A stretch of 64,000 nucleotides of DNA, taken from the NCBI RefSeq assembly GCF_023370075.1, contig NZ_CP097152.1:1-64000 (forward strand), written 5' to 3'. Each line of letters starts with the position of its first letter. The stretch's first letter is position 1. The notes under the pieces were generated by a model. The model saw nothing but the letters and a program-made list of their open reading frames with translations. It made no database searches and was not told the DNA's origin. Below are positions 1 to 9,360 of the stretch, one piece after another. This stretch comes from Deinococcus sp. QL22. Lineage in GTDB: Bacteria > Deinococcota > Deinococci > Deinococcales > Deinococcaceae. Both the position numbers and the translations under genes were made by a program.

Positions 1-290
1 CAGAGAACAGGGGTGGTCTAAGGATCAAACCACCCCTGCCACGCTCGTCCAGATGCCACTGGGAACCCCGTCGGGGTTCCCAGTGACGCAGTTCCTAAGC
101 AAAGAGGGATCCAAATTTGATGCACCACTCGCGCAGGGTCTGATGACTGACTTCAATGCCGCGCTGGTGGAGCAATTCTTGGACGTCCCGATAGCTAAGG
201 GGAAAACGGTGGCATAGCTTTTGCGGCATGCTGAATGATCGTCAGCGGGAAACGGTGGCGGTGGGGAGAAGCCATGCCCGCCTCTGTCGC
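1..290 (-). mobile_element. IS6-like element, internally deleted copy A (cut by window start)
   Basis: Minus-strand translation reads as the N-terminal part of an IS6-family transposase (FSLSYRDVQELL-like and WCIKFG segments) up to the first catalytic Asp context WHLDE. It then runs straight into the hairpin at 9-37 that ends every other copy of this element here. The central and C-terminal DDE region is therefore deleted. In sibling copies the terminal repeat lies 40 bp outside the hairpin, so the left end is beyond the window start. Non-functional relic. Unlike copies B and E it keeps Asp in the LDE motif. Confidence 0.7.
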
Positions 291-348
291 CGCTTCGACC
301 TCCTGTCCGGTTTGCCCGCTCAGGCTGTAGCAGTAGAGGTAGTCCGAC

Positions 349-1162
349 GGTTGTGTTGCCTTACCCGGCGTCACGGCAGACGGAGAGCAGGGGTGGTCTG
401 AGATTTAGACCATCCCTGTTGCGACTGTTGACCACGTCTGGAACGCATTCTTCTGATGATTTCTTCTGGTCAATGCGGGAACGCTGGTGCGGGTGTGATG
501 GTGAAGATTCTCGATGCAGGCGTGTAAACGCAGGAATTCCTGCGCACGTTTTCGCTGCTTGAATCCTTGTTGTTGTCTTTCTTGACGCCGTGTGGGGCGG
601 TGAGATTGCTCGACGATAGTGTGACAACGTGCCGTGGAGATCACGTACCGATGGTCGACGTTGACCAAGCTCGGGATCTCCCGGATCGCGGCTCCGGAGC
701 TGCGAAGCTGCCCCGGTATGGATGACTTCTGGGACGTCGTCTTCTCCCAGGAGTCTGATCAGGAAGATCTGTGCAGCTCCTCAGCCGCGGTGCCGTTGAA
801 GGAGGATATCGAGTACAAAGCCGTGTTCGTCTCGTCTACCGCACGCCATAACCAATGCCGGACACCAGCCACGTTCCTACAGACATCAATCAGGTACCAC
901 CGCGAACCCCGATGGGGTTCGCGGTGGCAAAGTTCTTCAGCGAAGAGGGAGCCGAACTTGATCCACCATTCGTGCAAGGTTTCGTGACTGACCTCAATAC
1001 CGCGCTGGTGCAGCAATTCCTGGACGTCTCGGTAGCTCAGTGAAAAACGGTGATAGAGCCAGACGGCATGTTGGATGGTGGCTATCGGAAATCGGTGGCG
1101 ATAGGGTTTGAGGTCGGTCACGGCGGGTCGGCCTCCCCAACATAGTTCAGGCAACACAGCCC
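349..1162 (-). mobile_element. IS6-like element copy B, frameshifted transposase
   Basis: About 814 bp bounded by inverted repeats: GGTTGTGTTGCC at 349-360 and GGCAACACAGCC at 1150-1161. The minus strand encodes an IS6-family transposase in pieces. The N-terminal HTH/DDE part (1157 down to about 760) and the C-terminal part (about 668 to 405) are in different frames. The residue before the usual acidic pair is Ile in the LID motif, so the first catalytic Asp seems lost or shifted. A hairpin at 389-418 closes the gene. No 8-bp target duplication is visible. Inactive copy. Confidence 0.8.
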
Positions 1163-1191
1163 TGGCACATGTTGCAGGGATTATGTGGGTC

Positions 1192-1356
1192 TTAGCACAG
1201 TAGGGCGCGCCAATCTTGAAGTGACCCCTTCTTGTTGGCGACCTTCTCGATGAGCTGGGTCTTGGCGACCTGAGTGTTCTCGCGTGCGGCTTCGGCGATG
1301 GGTGCCGCTTTGGCGGTGGCTTTCTTCGCGGGGGCTTTCGCTGCTTTTTTGGTCAT
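1192..1356 (-). pseudogene. HU-family DNA-binding protein, N-terminal fragment
   Basis: The reading starts MTKKAAKAPAKKATAKA and continues to TQLIEKVAN. It matches the Lys/Ala-rich N-terminal tail and first helix of Deinococcus-type HU proteins, which compact the nucleoid. After VANKKG the sequence no longer resembles HU, and the beta-arm and DNA-contacting body are absent. The truncation lies about 60-70 bp from the end of IS6-like copy B, so an insertion or deletion linked to that element probably removed the rest. An upstream in-frame ATG exists at 1392, but homology begins at 1356. The fragment would not bind DNA as HU does. Confidence 0.7.
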
Positions 1357-1538
1357 GCGCGTCACTGTGTGCCCGCACGCGCAGAATTGCAAGCCGGGAA
1401 CGACGCGGGGTGTTTCAACGATGACCCAACTTGCTGAGCTTGATCGATGACTTGGTCACGGGCTGACCGAAGTACGCCGCGCCGTTTGCGTTGATGCGGC
1501 GGATACAATCAATGAAACCGGCTGTCAGGCGGTCAGCT

Positions 1539-2717
1539 TCAGAGTCTGGATTTCAGGCGCTTATCCTTGGGGTTGACACCATAGACCGCACCCCAGGGCT
1601 CATACCTGCTTTTCAAGGTGTCTGTGCTGATGACTTTGCCCTTGATCTTGATGGTTCGCCGAATCACGCTGGTCATGCCCTGAGCGGGCGTATCAAGCAG
1701 GCGCCGCGAGCCCAAGGCCACATTGGGATCGGCCGTGTAACTCGGCTGTTTAGGCGCCTTGAAGCTGGTGATCGACGGCCTGCTGATGTTTACCGTCCGT
1801 CCGGTATTGGCCCCGAAGACATCGAAACGCACCGTCTTGGCTGCCGTGTTCCAAGTTGCCTGGATCATCAGGTAAGCACCCGTGTCGTTCTTCATCCGGA
1901 GGTTTTTGGCAGGAGCGTACACGGTCGCCTCGAAACCGACCGGGTCGTAATACTTCACGCGGTGACTGTGCTCGTGACGCTCGGTGATGGGCAGCCCAGC
2001 CTTGTAGAGTGCCCGGAAAATGGTGGCACTGACCTGGCAGATCCCACCACCGTCCTCTTTCTCCAGGGTTCCGCCCGTGATCACAAAGCCTTTGACAAAA
2101 CCGGTGCTGGCGTCGATCCGCCCAACCTCCTCGTTGAAGTTGAACTCGTGGCCTGGCGCAATAAAGAAGTTGTCCAGCTTGCTGGCGCCGACCAGAACAT
2201 TTCGCTCGCGGAATGACGGGCTACCGGCGTAACTGCTGCTGCCGGAGGCAACGTGCGACCGGACTCCACGCTTGGCGAGAACCGCTACACTGCGCTGCGG
2301 ACGAAGCACCTTAAACGCCACTTGCGCCTGGCCCTTCCCGCTCCGGATGGCTTTAAGGAGGTTGGCTTTGGTGCGGTCACGGTCAAACAGCCAGCCGGTT
2401 TGATCCGTCGCGATCCAGCGTCCTCTGACATTCCGGAACACGGCCGGTTCAGGTTTGCGGGCGTTGACCTGCCTTTCGATCTGGTTCAGCATCGGCGTGA
2501 GGGTGGTACTGACCTTGCGGTATTTTTTGCTCGCCGCGATGCCTGAGGACGGTAAGGTCCAGGACTTGACGACCAGATGGCGGGTGACTTTGCCTTTGTG
2601 AATTTTCTGTTCACTGGCCTTAAGAATCAGCTTGAACGGCTGGGCTTGACTGGACTGAGCCGCCTGCGCTGGTGCCAGAAGGGCCAGCGTCAGGAGAGGC
2701 AGAAGAAAGCGCTTCAT
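1539..2717 (-). CDS. VanW-family secreted protein
   Basis: A 392-residue protein with a clear Sec signal peptide (MKRFLLPLLTLALLAPAQA). The N-terminal half resembles the peptidoglycan-binding-like domain found before VanW domains. Residues about 165-300 carry the VanW core, with NVLVGASKLDN, HEFNFNEEVG, GGGICQVSATIFRAL and ERHEHSHRV. VanW proteins sit outside the membrane and are associated with vancomycin-resistance clusters and cell-wall loci, but their reaction is not established. No van genes lie nearby, so a glycopeptide-resistance role should not be assumed. The ORF is complete and flanked on both sides by IS6-like relics. Confidence 0.85.
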   Translation of the reverse strand: MKRFLLPLLTLALLAPAQAAQSSQAQPFKLILKASEQKIHKGKVTRHLVVKSWTLPSSGIAASKKYRKVSTTLTPMLNQIERQVNARKPEPAVFRNVRGRWIATDQTGWLFDRDRTKANLLKAIRSGKGQAQVAFKVLRPQRSVAVLAKRGVRSHVASGSSSYAGSPSFRERNVLVGASKLDNFFIAPGHEFNFNEEVGRIDASTGFVKGFVITGGTLEKEDGGGICQVSATIFRALYKAGLPITERHEHSHRVKYYDPVGFEATVYAPAKNLRMKNDTGAYLMIQATWNTAAKTVRFDVFGANTGRTVNISRPSITSFKAPKQPSYTADPNVALGSRRLLDTPAQGMTSVIRRTIKIKGKVISTDTLKSRYEPWGAVYGVNPKDKRLKSRL

Positions 2718-2770
2718 ACTTCAGGCTAGGGGCGAGCATCTGACGAGGCGTGAGGGTGGACGGGCGGGAC

Positions 2771-3310
2771 GGTTGTGTTGCCTTAATTGGGGGCCGGGTA
2801 CGGGGAGGTCAGGGGTGGCCTGAATCTCAGGCCACCCCTGCCGCGACCGCTGACCACGTCTGGAACGCTTGTCTCTGATGATCTCGTCTGGTCTGGGCGG
2901 AAACGCTGGTGCGGGAATGAAGGTGGAGGTTCAGAGGTTCGCACATGTAGGCTCAGAAATTTCTGCGCACGTTTCCTCCGTTTGTATCCCTGCTGATGTC
3001 GCTCGTGGCACCGTGTCGGACGGTGAGATTGTCAGGTCAAGTGATGACAGCGGGCTGGGGAGATCACCTGCTGGTGGTCGACATCGACGAGGCTCGGAAT
3101 CTCCCGGATCGCAGCTCCGTCACTCCGCAGCCCATCGGTATGAATGACCTCTGGGACACCGTATTCACCCAGGAGGCAAGTCAGGAAGGTTGTTGCGGCC
3201 TCGGGATCACGGTGCCGCTGGGGCGTGATGCCCTGCACGGCTCCGTGCTCGTCCACTGCTCTCCAGAGCCAATGTCGGACGCCATCGACGCTCGTACAGA
3301 CATGCCTCAT
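2771..3310 (-). mobile_element. IS6-like element copy C, 5' truncated
   Basis: Terminal repeat GGTTGTGTTGCC at 2771-2782 and the diagnostic hairpin at 2811-2839. Minus-strand coding matches the central and C-terminal IS6 transposase: WLWRAVDEHG, a GEYGVPEVIHTD segment and VDVDHQQVISPARC. The C-terminal part is in another frame. The N-terminal third and the second terminal repeat are missing; similarity to copy E stops at about 3310. Inactive relic. Confidence 0.75.
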
Positions 3311-3338
3311 GCTAACGCTCTTAACTGCAACTGTAGTA

Positions 3339-4663
3339 CTAACCTGGGGAACTCACGTGGGTTCCCTCCAGCAGCAGCTCAACACGGCCTGCAATTTCTT
3401 CCCACTCCACCGCCGTCTGACGTCCCGCCTCAAACTCCGTATTCAACTGCGCGTGCAGTCCCTGAAGGCGAGGATCATCCTTGTGGAATTTCACTTGAGT
3501 GTGCCCCTTGATGAGGAAGATCAACCCGGCCAACCCACTGTCCTTGGTCAGGCTGAGCTCTAACGGTCGCCCCAAGAGTTTTGGGACGTCGAAGGGCGCG
3601 TACATCGGCCAGAACTTGTTCAACCCGTCCGCGTGAATGCCTGCCCGAGTCCGGTGCGCGTCTTTGCCGTACAACGGGACTTGGCGGGAACCCCCTGACC
3701 CAGCCCTTCGTAGAGCTCGGCCAGCGCGTTGAGCTGAGTGAAATCAGGCGCCTGATCCACGAAATAGCCCATGCCCAAGAGTTGAAGCAAGACGCCTTCC
3801 AGAGGTGCATTGCCCGTTCGCTCGCCTTTTCCCAAGAGGGTGCCGTTGATGGCCCCGCAGCCGGCCATGACCGCCGCCAGGCAATTGGCCACGACCAGAT
3901 GGGTGTCGTTGTGTGGATGGAATTCCAAGTCCTCACCTTGCACGCCCAGGGCCAGCACCTCACGCACCATGCCGGGAACACTGCGCGGCCACGCCACACC
4001 TTCGTAGGGTAACCCCAGCCCCATCGTGTCGCAGAGGCGGAATTTGGGTCGCCCGGCCTCGCCATACGGGGCGGCCAACTCCACCACGGCGTCTACAAAC
4101 GGCAGCAGGAACTCCCGCGGCGCGCGGGTGGCGTCCTCCAGATGCAGGCGAGGCCTCAGGCCCGCGCCCAGCACGGCTTCGACAGCTTCCAAGTACGTTC
4201 GCGCCGCCTGAGACCGGCCTCCCGGGGTGAATTTATAGAAGGTGTGATAGTCGCTGGCACTCGCCAGCATGCCCGTTTCCCTCACGCCCAGCGCCCCCAC
4301 CAGCGCCGCATCCTTACGGCTGGCACGGATCCAGGTGGTGGGTTCCACGGGCGCGCCGCCCCGGAAGCGTTCCAGCGCGGCTTCCAACATCTGACGGTCA
4401 GAGGCACGGTACACAAAGAACTCGGCTTGCCGGATGGCCCCGCTGGCCCCGGTGAACGCGCACATCAGGTCGTAAATCTGCACCCCTTGCGTGACTGTCA
4501 GCGGCAGGCCACCCTGCTGTCCATCGCGGTGGGTGGTTTCCGTTGTCCAGGCTTGGGCAGGCAAGGTGGCCGGACGCTGCGTCCACACGAACTGCGGGAA
4601 ACGCTCTGCCGGGTAAGCCTCGGGAAAGAGCTGGGGAAGCGGCACATCCTCAATGCGTGTCAT
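3339..4663 (-). pseudogene. HMGL-like (homocitrate/isopropylmalate synthase type) protein, one frameshift
   Basis: The start ATG at 4663 follows a perfect AGGAGG. The reading has the TIM-barrel signatures of the HMGL-like acyl-transferase family: LHLEDATRAP, LCDTMGLGLP, EFHPHNDTHLVVAN and the GKGERTGNAPLE loop. These enzymes condense acyl-CoA with a 2-oxo acid. Near 3675 the frame changes: VPAKS continues in another frame as LYGKDAHRTRAGIHADG, and one added C in the CCC run would restore about 440 residues. This is either a recent frameshift or a sequence error. It is divergent to the HTH-citrate synthase gene, so both probably serve one pathway using citrate-like condensations. The exact substrate is unknown. 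Confidence 0.75.
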
Positions 4664-4712
4664 GGATTGACCTCCTGCCAGCATGCTGCTCGACTTGATC
4701 ATGAAGGTCAAT

Positions 4713-4730
4713 CTTGATTCCAGAATCAAG
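4713..4730. promoter_or_regulatory. Perfect palindrome between divergent synthase genes, candidate operator
   Basis: CTTGATTC-CA-GAATCAAG has 8-bp arms with a 2-bp spacer. It lies 14 bp before the start of the HTH-citrate synthase gene and about 50 bp before the divergent HMGL-like gene. It is inferred to be the binding site of the HTH fused to the citrate synthase, which would couple enzyme and repressor. A -10-like TAGAAT at 4733-4738 is only 6 bp from the ATG, compatible with a leaderless transcript. Confidence 0.45.
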
Positions 4731-4744
4731 CTTAGAATGGAGCC

Positions 4745-5941
4745 ATGTCCCACTCCCTCTCTGCGGCCGAAGCGACGGAACGTCTGGGCGTCAACCGGGC
4801 CACCCTCTATGCCTATGTCAGCCGCGGCCTGATCCGCTCCGAACCCACTCAGGGCAAAACGCGGGAGCGCCGCTATTCCGGAGAAGACGTGGACACTCTG
4901 GTTCGGCGCAAAGAAGAGCGCCGCGATCCCGAGAAGACGGTGCAAGGCGCGCTGAACTGGGGCGTCCCAGTGCTGGAATCGGCGCTGACGTTGATCACCG
5001 AAGGACGGCTCTATTACCGGGGATACGATGCAGTGCACCTCGCAGAGCAGTGCAGCTTCGAAGAGGTCGCGGCCCTGTTGTGGACGGGTGAATTGCGGGC
5101 CATCGCCCTGCCGCTGCGTGCCCACCTGGCCCTGATCCCCCAGAGTCCAGAGAGTGGCCTGCTGGAGTCTTTTGCCCAGGCCTTGACCCATGCAGGAGCA
5201 CGTGACCTGCAGGCCAGCGATGCCCGCCCAGGAGCCCAGCCGGGCAACGCCGCGCGGGTCTTGTCGCTGCTGTTTGCGGTCGTGGAGCGACACCGTGGGA
5301 TTCCCGGCGCGCCGGATCTGGCGCTGCATGAACGCTTGGGGCGTGCGTGGGGAGCGGCGCCCCTGCACACCGACCTGTTGCGCCGGGCTCTGATCCTGAC
5401 GGCGGATCACGAACTCAACGTTTCGAGTTTCACGGCCCGCTGCATTGCCTCCAGTGGCGCGGGCCTGCACCACGCAGCGTTGGGAGGCTTGTGCGCCCTG
5501 CAAGGAGTGCGCCACGGTTTAGGAACCGAGTTGTGTTCTGAACTGCTGGACTTGGCGGAGCGACAAGGGGCTGCCCGCGCCCTCTCAAGCGTGATGAGGC
5601 GCTTTCGCCGCCCGCCCGGTTTTGGGCATCGGCTTTATCCTGAAGGCGACCCACGGGGCCAGGCTTTGCTGGATCAGGTGATGGCAACGTCTCCCGACCT
5701 GCCTGCCCTCCAGGTGGCGCACGACTTATGTGCGGAGGTGAAACGGGAACTGGGCGAACTCCCGAATGTGGATTTGGCCCTGGCGCTCGTGGCTAGGATC
5801 GTAGGTGGCCCTGCAGAGCGCAGCATCGCTCTCTTCGCGCTGGGGCGAACTGTGGGGTGGCTGGCGCACGCGATGGAGTCCGCAGCAGGGGGGCAATTGA
5901 TCCGTCCCCGCGCGAAGTATGTGGGCGTCCCACCCCCTTGA
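4745..5941 (+). CDS. Citrate synthase-family protein with N-terminal MerR-type HTH
   Basis: A 398-residue protein. Residues about 4-55 form a MerR/excisionase-type HTH (AAEATERLGVNRATLYAYV). The rest is a citrate synthase fold with the expected catalytic elements: ADHELNVSSF (first His), PGFGHRLYPEGDPRG (second His) and LPNVDLAL (Asp). It is shorter than a typical housekeeping citrate synthase of about 430 residues because the N-terminal part is replaced by the DNA-binding domain. It is divergent to an HMGL-like synthase, with a palindrome between them. The protein may be an enzyme, a metabolite-sensing repressor built on an enzyme fold, or both. The catalytic residues argue that it can still bind oxaloacetate or acyl-CoA. 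Confidence 0.85.
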   Translation: MSHSLSAAEATERLGVNRATLYAYVSRGLIRSEPTQGKTRERRYSGEDVDTLVRRKEERRDPEKTVQGALNWGVPVLESALTLITEGRLYYRGYDAVHLAEQCSFEEVAALLWTGELRAIALPLRAHLALIPQSPESGLLESFAQALTHAGARDLQASDARPGAQPGNAARVLSLLFAVVERHRGIPGAPDLALHERLGRAWGAAPLHTDLLRRALILTADHELNVSSFTARCIASSGAGLHHAALGGLCALQGVRHGLGTELCSELLDLAERQGAARALSSVMRRFRRPPGFGHRLYPEGDPRGQALLDQVMATSPDLPALQVAHDLCAEVKRELGELPNVDLALALVARIVGGPAERSIALFALGRTVGWLAHAMESAAGGQLIRPRAKYVGVPPP

Positions 5942-6109
5942 GCAGCGCCTACTCCAGAATTCTGTGGAAGTCTGCCAACGCCCTGACGCGGTGATGGATC
6001 TGCTGTGGCTTGGTCGTGGTGCAGGCTACAGCAAGACTGGCTGTGGGGAGACCACTCTTTTGATGAAGCTGGTGTTCAAAACATAGTGTTGGACTATATC
6101 GATGAAGCC

Positions 6110-6151
6110 AAAAAAACGCCCCCGCCATCCAGCCGAAGCTGAGGCGGGGGC
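6110..6151 (-). terminator. UUCG-capped intrinsic terminator, copy 1
   Basis: Arms GCCCCCGCC (6118-6126) and GGCGGGGGC (6143-6151) enclose an inner CAGC/GCTG stem. Read on the minus strand the loop is C(TTCG)G, the very stable UUCG tetraloop, and the stem is followed by a T-run (A-run 6109-6116 on plus). It ends the small gene at 6157-6542. Related hairpins occur at 52227, 53529 and 63093. Confidence 0.85.
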
Positions 6152-6156
6152 ATCTG

Positions 6157-6542
6157 TTAGTGCAGTGTGCGCCGTGTGAAACCTTCAGCGCCTTTGGGCG
6201 GTAACCCCCTCACCAGTTCCGCCTGAACGATCGCGTCCACGTCCTCAGTCACTTGTTGCTGTGTTTTCTGTTCCCATTTCAGTGCCACAAAAGGCAACTT
6301 GACCCCCCAATCATCGCCGTGTTGACCTGATACGTCTTGACAGTCACGGTCACGACATCCGGCTTCTCTGCTGGCCAGCCTTCCACGTACACGGTACAAT
6401 TCGCAGGAAGGTGCTCTTCAAGGTCTTGCTTGAGCTGTTCCAGGTGGACATGGAGTGTGTGGAAGGGCATGTCCCGCAGCCTAAGCGCAGGGGACTCATC
6501 GCTGTCTGACAGGGACGTCCAGGGGGTAGGCGAATGAGTCAC
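6157..6542 (-). pseudogene. Small conserved protein, frameshifted paralog of the gene at 52259-52651
   Basis: The two halves are in different frames. The first half holds HVHLEQLKQDLEEHLP, CTVYVEGWPAE and VVTVTVKTYQVNTA. The second holds LPFVALKWEQKTQQQ and AELVRGLPPKGAEGFTRRTL. The intact 130-residue paralog at 52259-52651 has all of this in one frame. Comparison shows one base missing in the C-run near 6305. No signal peptide or membrane segment. Family not recognised; the acidic helical N-terminus and beta-rich middle give no function. The shared terminator shows that the gene and its 3' end were duplicated as a unit. Confidence 0.7.
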
Positions 6543-6544
6543 CC

Positions 6545-7039
6545 TATTCTCCTTTGACAGGTATCAGGTCACGCGAGTGCAGCGGCGCAGGGTAAGGGGA
6601 AACCCCCTTCTCAACCGGAGCGAGGGCGGGGGCGTCGTAGGGAGCCAAATCCAGCTGTTCTTTGTCTGCTGCGCCACAAAGGTGCATCGCTCGTCGCACT
6701 CCAGCACCAGTTGCGCTGGTGCTGGAGTGCGTACACTTTTTTTGCGACAGGAAATTCAAGCTCGATGCTGTGTGGTACGGTCTTGATGAGGGTTTGGGGG
6801 TGGCGGCGAAACCAGCTCCGACTGACCCCAACAACGCGGCAAATCCCCCGGTGAGACAGCCGTTCGGAGAGCAACCGATCCACCAGGGTCACTGTTTCGG
6901 GAGCAACGGGTGTTCGGGTGTGATTCAGGGTGAACTGATGTCGGCATACGCGGCACAGATACCGTTGTTTGCCGATATGGGCGTGACCGTTTTTGACGAT
7001 ATAGACGCCCACACACGCTGGACACGTCAGACCGTTCAT
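6545..7039 (-). mobile_element. IS1-family transposase relic
   Basis: Minus strand starts at 7039 with MNGLTCPACVGVYIVKNGHA and GKQRYLCRVCRHQF, a zinc-finger N-terminus typical of IS1 InsA-type proteins. It is followed by the HTH segment SHRGICRVVGVSRSW. The next part (LECDE-like, then TKNSWIWL in another frame) matches the start of the InsB catalytic region, but the frame breaks near 6700. The element is truncated before the end of the catalytic domain. Inactive. A shorter relative lies at 12204. Confidence 0.7.
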
Positions 7040-7086
7040 CCCTTATTTAACCCCGATCATTCCTAAGAATCCACCACCGAAGCTTC

Positions 7087-9159
7087 ATGACGTCCTTCCG
7101 GTTTCTCCTGTTGTCGAGCGTCTTGGCCCTCACCGCCTGTGGTGCCCCGCCCACCTCTCTGCCGCAGGCATCCACCCCGGGGCTGTTTGAACTGGAGTTC
7201 AGTGAAGGCGACTCGCTCACTGCCACCGCCGTCCCGGGGCTCTTAGGGCAGGCCCTCACCGACCAAAATTGTGTGGTGTTGGGATCAAAACTCACCAAGA
7301 GCGCCGCAGATTACGGAACGAAGCGCTACATCCAGACCATCTACCCCCTCACTAACAACTGCACCATGGACCTTCAGAACCTGACCTTCGTCGCCGTGTA
7401 TCGCCAGGGCACGACCCCCACCATCGGCGGGACGTCCATCACGTCCATGACGACCTTCGGAGGCACGCCCGCGGCGTCCAGTCTGGCCCCGCAGATTCTC
7501 CCGACCCAACCCTTTTACATCTCCGGCACCAAGCTCGTGCTGGACCAGAACATCGCCAACCTCCAGGTCTTCGATGACACCCCGGGCGGTGAACTCGACA
7601 GCCTGGAGCGCCAGGTGCAGCTGGATGACGCCACGTACGACCTGCTGCCTTATGGCTTTGTGTCCACCAGCAGCACGGGCAGCCGAACCATTCCCGCGGG
7701 GGAAACCGGCCAGGTGACGTTCGCGCTCTCGTTCCCCATCCAGCCGACCAAAGAACAAGACGTGTTCCGGTTCAAGTTGCTGATGACGGCCGCGACCAAC
7801 AGCATCACCTCCGTGACGCAGAGCCTCACGGAACAGGACGCCGCGGGCAAGGCAGCGGTGGAAGCGCGAGCAGCCAAGATTCCAGGCGCGAGGATCCGCA
7901 CGCTGCTGGGCCCTGACCTGACGCCCTCTGCCGTGGCGAAAGACAGCCTGGTGGTGTGCCGCGTCCGGACCGCCGGGTCACGTGAGACGCCCACCGCCAC
8001 GCTGGTCAACACCCCGGGCACCCTTGCCCTCACGATGAACGTGCCGACTGTGCCGCTTGTCCTGGGGGGCGCACAGCCGCAGCCCAGTGTGATCTTCACG
8101 GTCAATGGCATCGCGTTCCCCACCCGGGCGAATTACAACTCGCTGACGCCCGGCGTCCTGAGTGTCACTCGCGATCTAGTTCGTCCGGTCGCGTCGATTC
8201 CCCTCGCCCGGCAGACAGGCACGGTACAGGGACGCGTGTGTGGGGTGACGGCCACGGCCTCCCTCCGCACCTCGCCGTACACGTCACTGAGCGCCGGGCC
8301 ATACAACAGTCTGGTGGTAAAACCGGACGGAACGGTCGCGGCTTGGGGTCTCAACGACCGGGGACAGTCGACCGTGCCCGCTGGACTCACGGGGGTAGTG
8401 GCGGTCTCGGCGGGTGGGTACCACAGTCTGGCCTTGAGGCAGGACGGCACGGTTGTCTCCTGGGGCAATAACATGCTTGGCACTAGTGGGACGGTGCCTG
8501 CAGGCCTCAGCGGGGTCGTGACCATCTCTGCGGGCGGCGATCACAGCCTGGCCCTGAAGCAGGACGGCACCGTCGTCGCCTGGGGCGAAAACTATGTTGG
8601 CCAGTCGACGGTGCCCGCTGGGCTGAGTGAGGTCGTGGCCATCGCGGCGGGGCAGTTCTACAGTCTGGCGTTGAAGGCCGATGGTAACGTGGTCGCTTGG
8701 AAGCAGAGTGATTTTGGAGCGCCCAATGTGCCGCTGGATCTGACGAGGGTGAGCGGTATTGCTGCTGGGTCCGGTTTCGGCATGGCCACGAAGGAGGACG
8801 GAACAGTCGTGGTCTGGGGGGCGGAGAACGACTCGGCACTGCTTGGCGTGCCACCGGGACTCAGTGGTGTGGTGGCCGTGTCTGGGAATAAGGTGTCGGC
8901 GGATGATCCGTCTGGGCGCACGAGGGGCGTGATAATGGCGCTGAAGGCGGACGGCAGTCTCGTCATATGGGGCAATGGGGGACGACCCTGGAACGCGGAC
9001 AATATGGTGGCCGTCTCGGTGGGAACCAAGCACTTCATGGCGTTGAAACCCGATGGGGCACTCTGGGTTTGGGGGGGAGACGATGAGTATGACCCCTATC
9101 AAACGGACTACGGCCAGGGACGTCTGCCGGATGGTGTCACGGCGGCCGCGGTGCCCTGA
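7087..9159 (+). CDS. RCC1-repeat lipoprotein (paralog 1)
   Basis: A 690-residue protein with a lipoprotein signal ending LALTAC, Cys18 being the lipidation site. Residues about 60-290 form a domain shared with the paralog at 31039-33120 (KRYIQTIYPLTNNC, DLQNLTFVAV, NLQVFDDTPGGELD). Residues about 400-690 hold about seven RCC1-type beta-propeller repeats of the form HSLALKQDGTVVAWG...GQSTVPAGLSGVVAI. RCC1-like propellers mediate protein binding and, in some bacteria, are secreted or surface proteins. The lipobox and lack of membrane segments point to the cell surface. It is separated from its paralog by 22 kb of unrelated genes and stands alone, with no operon partner. Confidence 0.85.
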   Translation: MTSFRFLLLSSVLALTACGAPPTSLPQASTPGLFELEFSEGDSLTATAVPGLLGQALTDQNCVVLGSKLTKSAADYGTKRYIQTIYPLTNNCTMDLQNLTFVAVYRQGTTPTIGGTSITSMTTFGGTPAASSLAPQILPTQPFYISGTKLVLDQNIANLQVFDDTPGGELDSLERQVQLDDATYDLLPYGFVSTSSTGSRTIPAGETGQVTFALSFPIQPTKEQDVFRFKLLMTAATNSITSVTQSLTEQDAAGKAAVEARAAKIPGARIRTLLGPDLTPSAVAKDSLVVCRVRTAGSRETPTATLVNTPGTLALTMNVPTVPLVLGGAQPQPSVIFTVNGIAFPTRANYNSLTPGVLSVTRDLVRPVASIPLARQTGTVQGRVCGVTATASLRTSPYTSLSAGPYNSLVVKPDGTVAAWGLNDRGQSTVPAGLTGVVAVSAGGYHSLALRQDGTVVSWGNNMLGTSGTVPAGLSGVVTISAGGDHSLALKQDGTVVAWGENYVGQSTVPAGLSEVVAIAAGQFYSLALKADGNVVAWKQSDFGAPNVPLDLTRVSGIAAGSGFGMATKEDGTVVVWGAENDSALLGVPPGLSGVVAVSGNKVSADDPSGRTRGVIMALKADGSLVIWGNGGRPWNADNMVAVSVGTKHFMALKPDGALWVWGGDDEYDPYQTDYGQGRLPDGVTAAAVP

Positions 9160-9324
9160 TCTCGCGCGGCGTCCCAGCGGGAAACCACTGCTCCCCTTGA
9201 CCTGCTTGGATACCACTCAGGGGGAGAGGGTTCCTACACAGGAGAGGTCGGGCAGAGGCGTACGCCGTGCATAGCCGTCCCCGTGATTCTGGCCACTGAA
9301 CAAGAAGCAAGCCGAGCGTTCAAA

Positions 9325-9351
9325 CGGGCAGCCTGAAGTTCAGGCTGCCCG
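9325..9351 (+). terminator. Strong hairpin, probable terminator
   Basis: CGGGCAGCCTGAA and TTCAGGCTGCCCG are separated by one base, giving thirteen-base perfect arms. It lies 166 bp after the RCC1 lipoprotein gene. No long T-run follows, so termination strength is uncertain. The fold is the same on both strands. Confidence 0.5.
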
Positions 9352-9360
9352 CTGCATCAC

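Noticed and set aside
1539..2717. Vancomycin-resistance determinant
   Set aside because: VanW-family proteins are common without resistance, and no vanHAX, vanRS or ligase genes are nearby.
6110..6151. Integron attC-like recombination site
   Set aside because: The hairpin lacks the conserved attC core sites, ends in a T-run at a gene stop, and has a UUCG loop. Termination explains it better, and no integron integrase is present.
8280..9150. CRISPR array or DNA satellite
   Set aside because: The periodicity comes from RCC1 protein repeats in a single open frame; repeats are about 150 bp, imperfect and without spacers.
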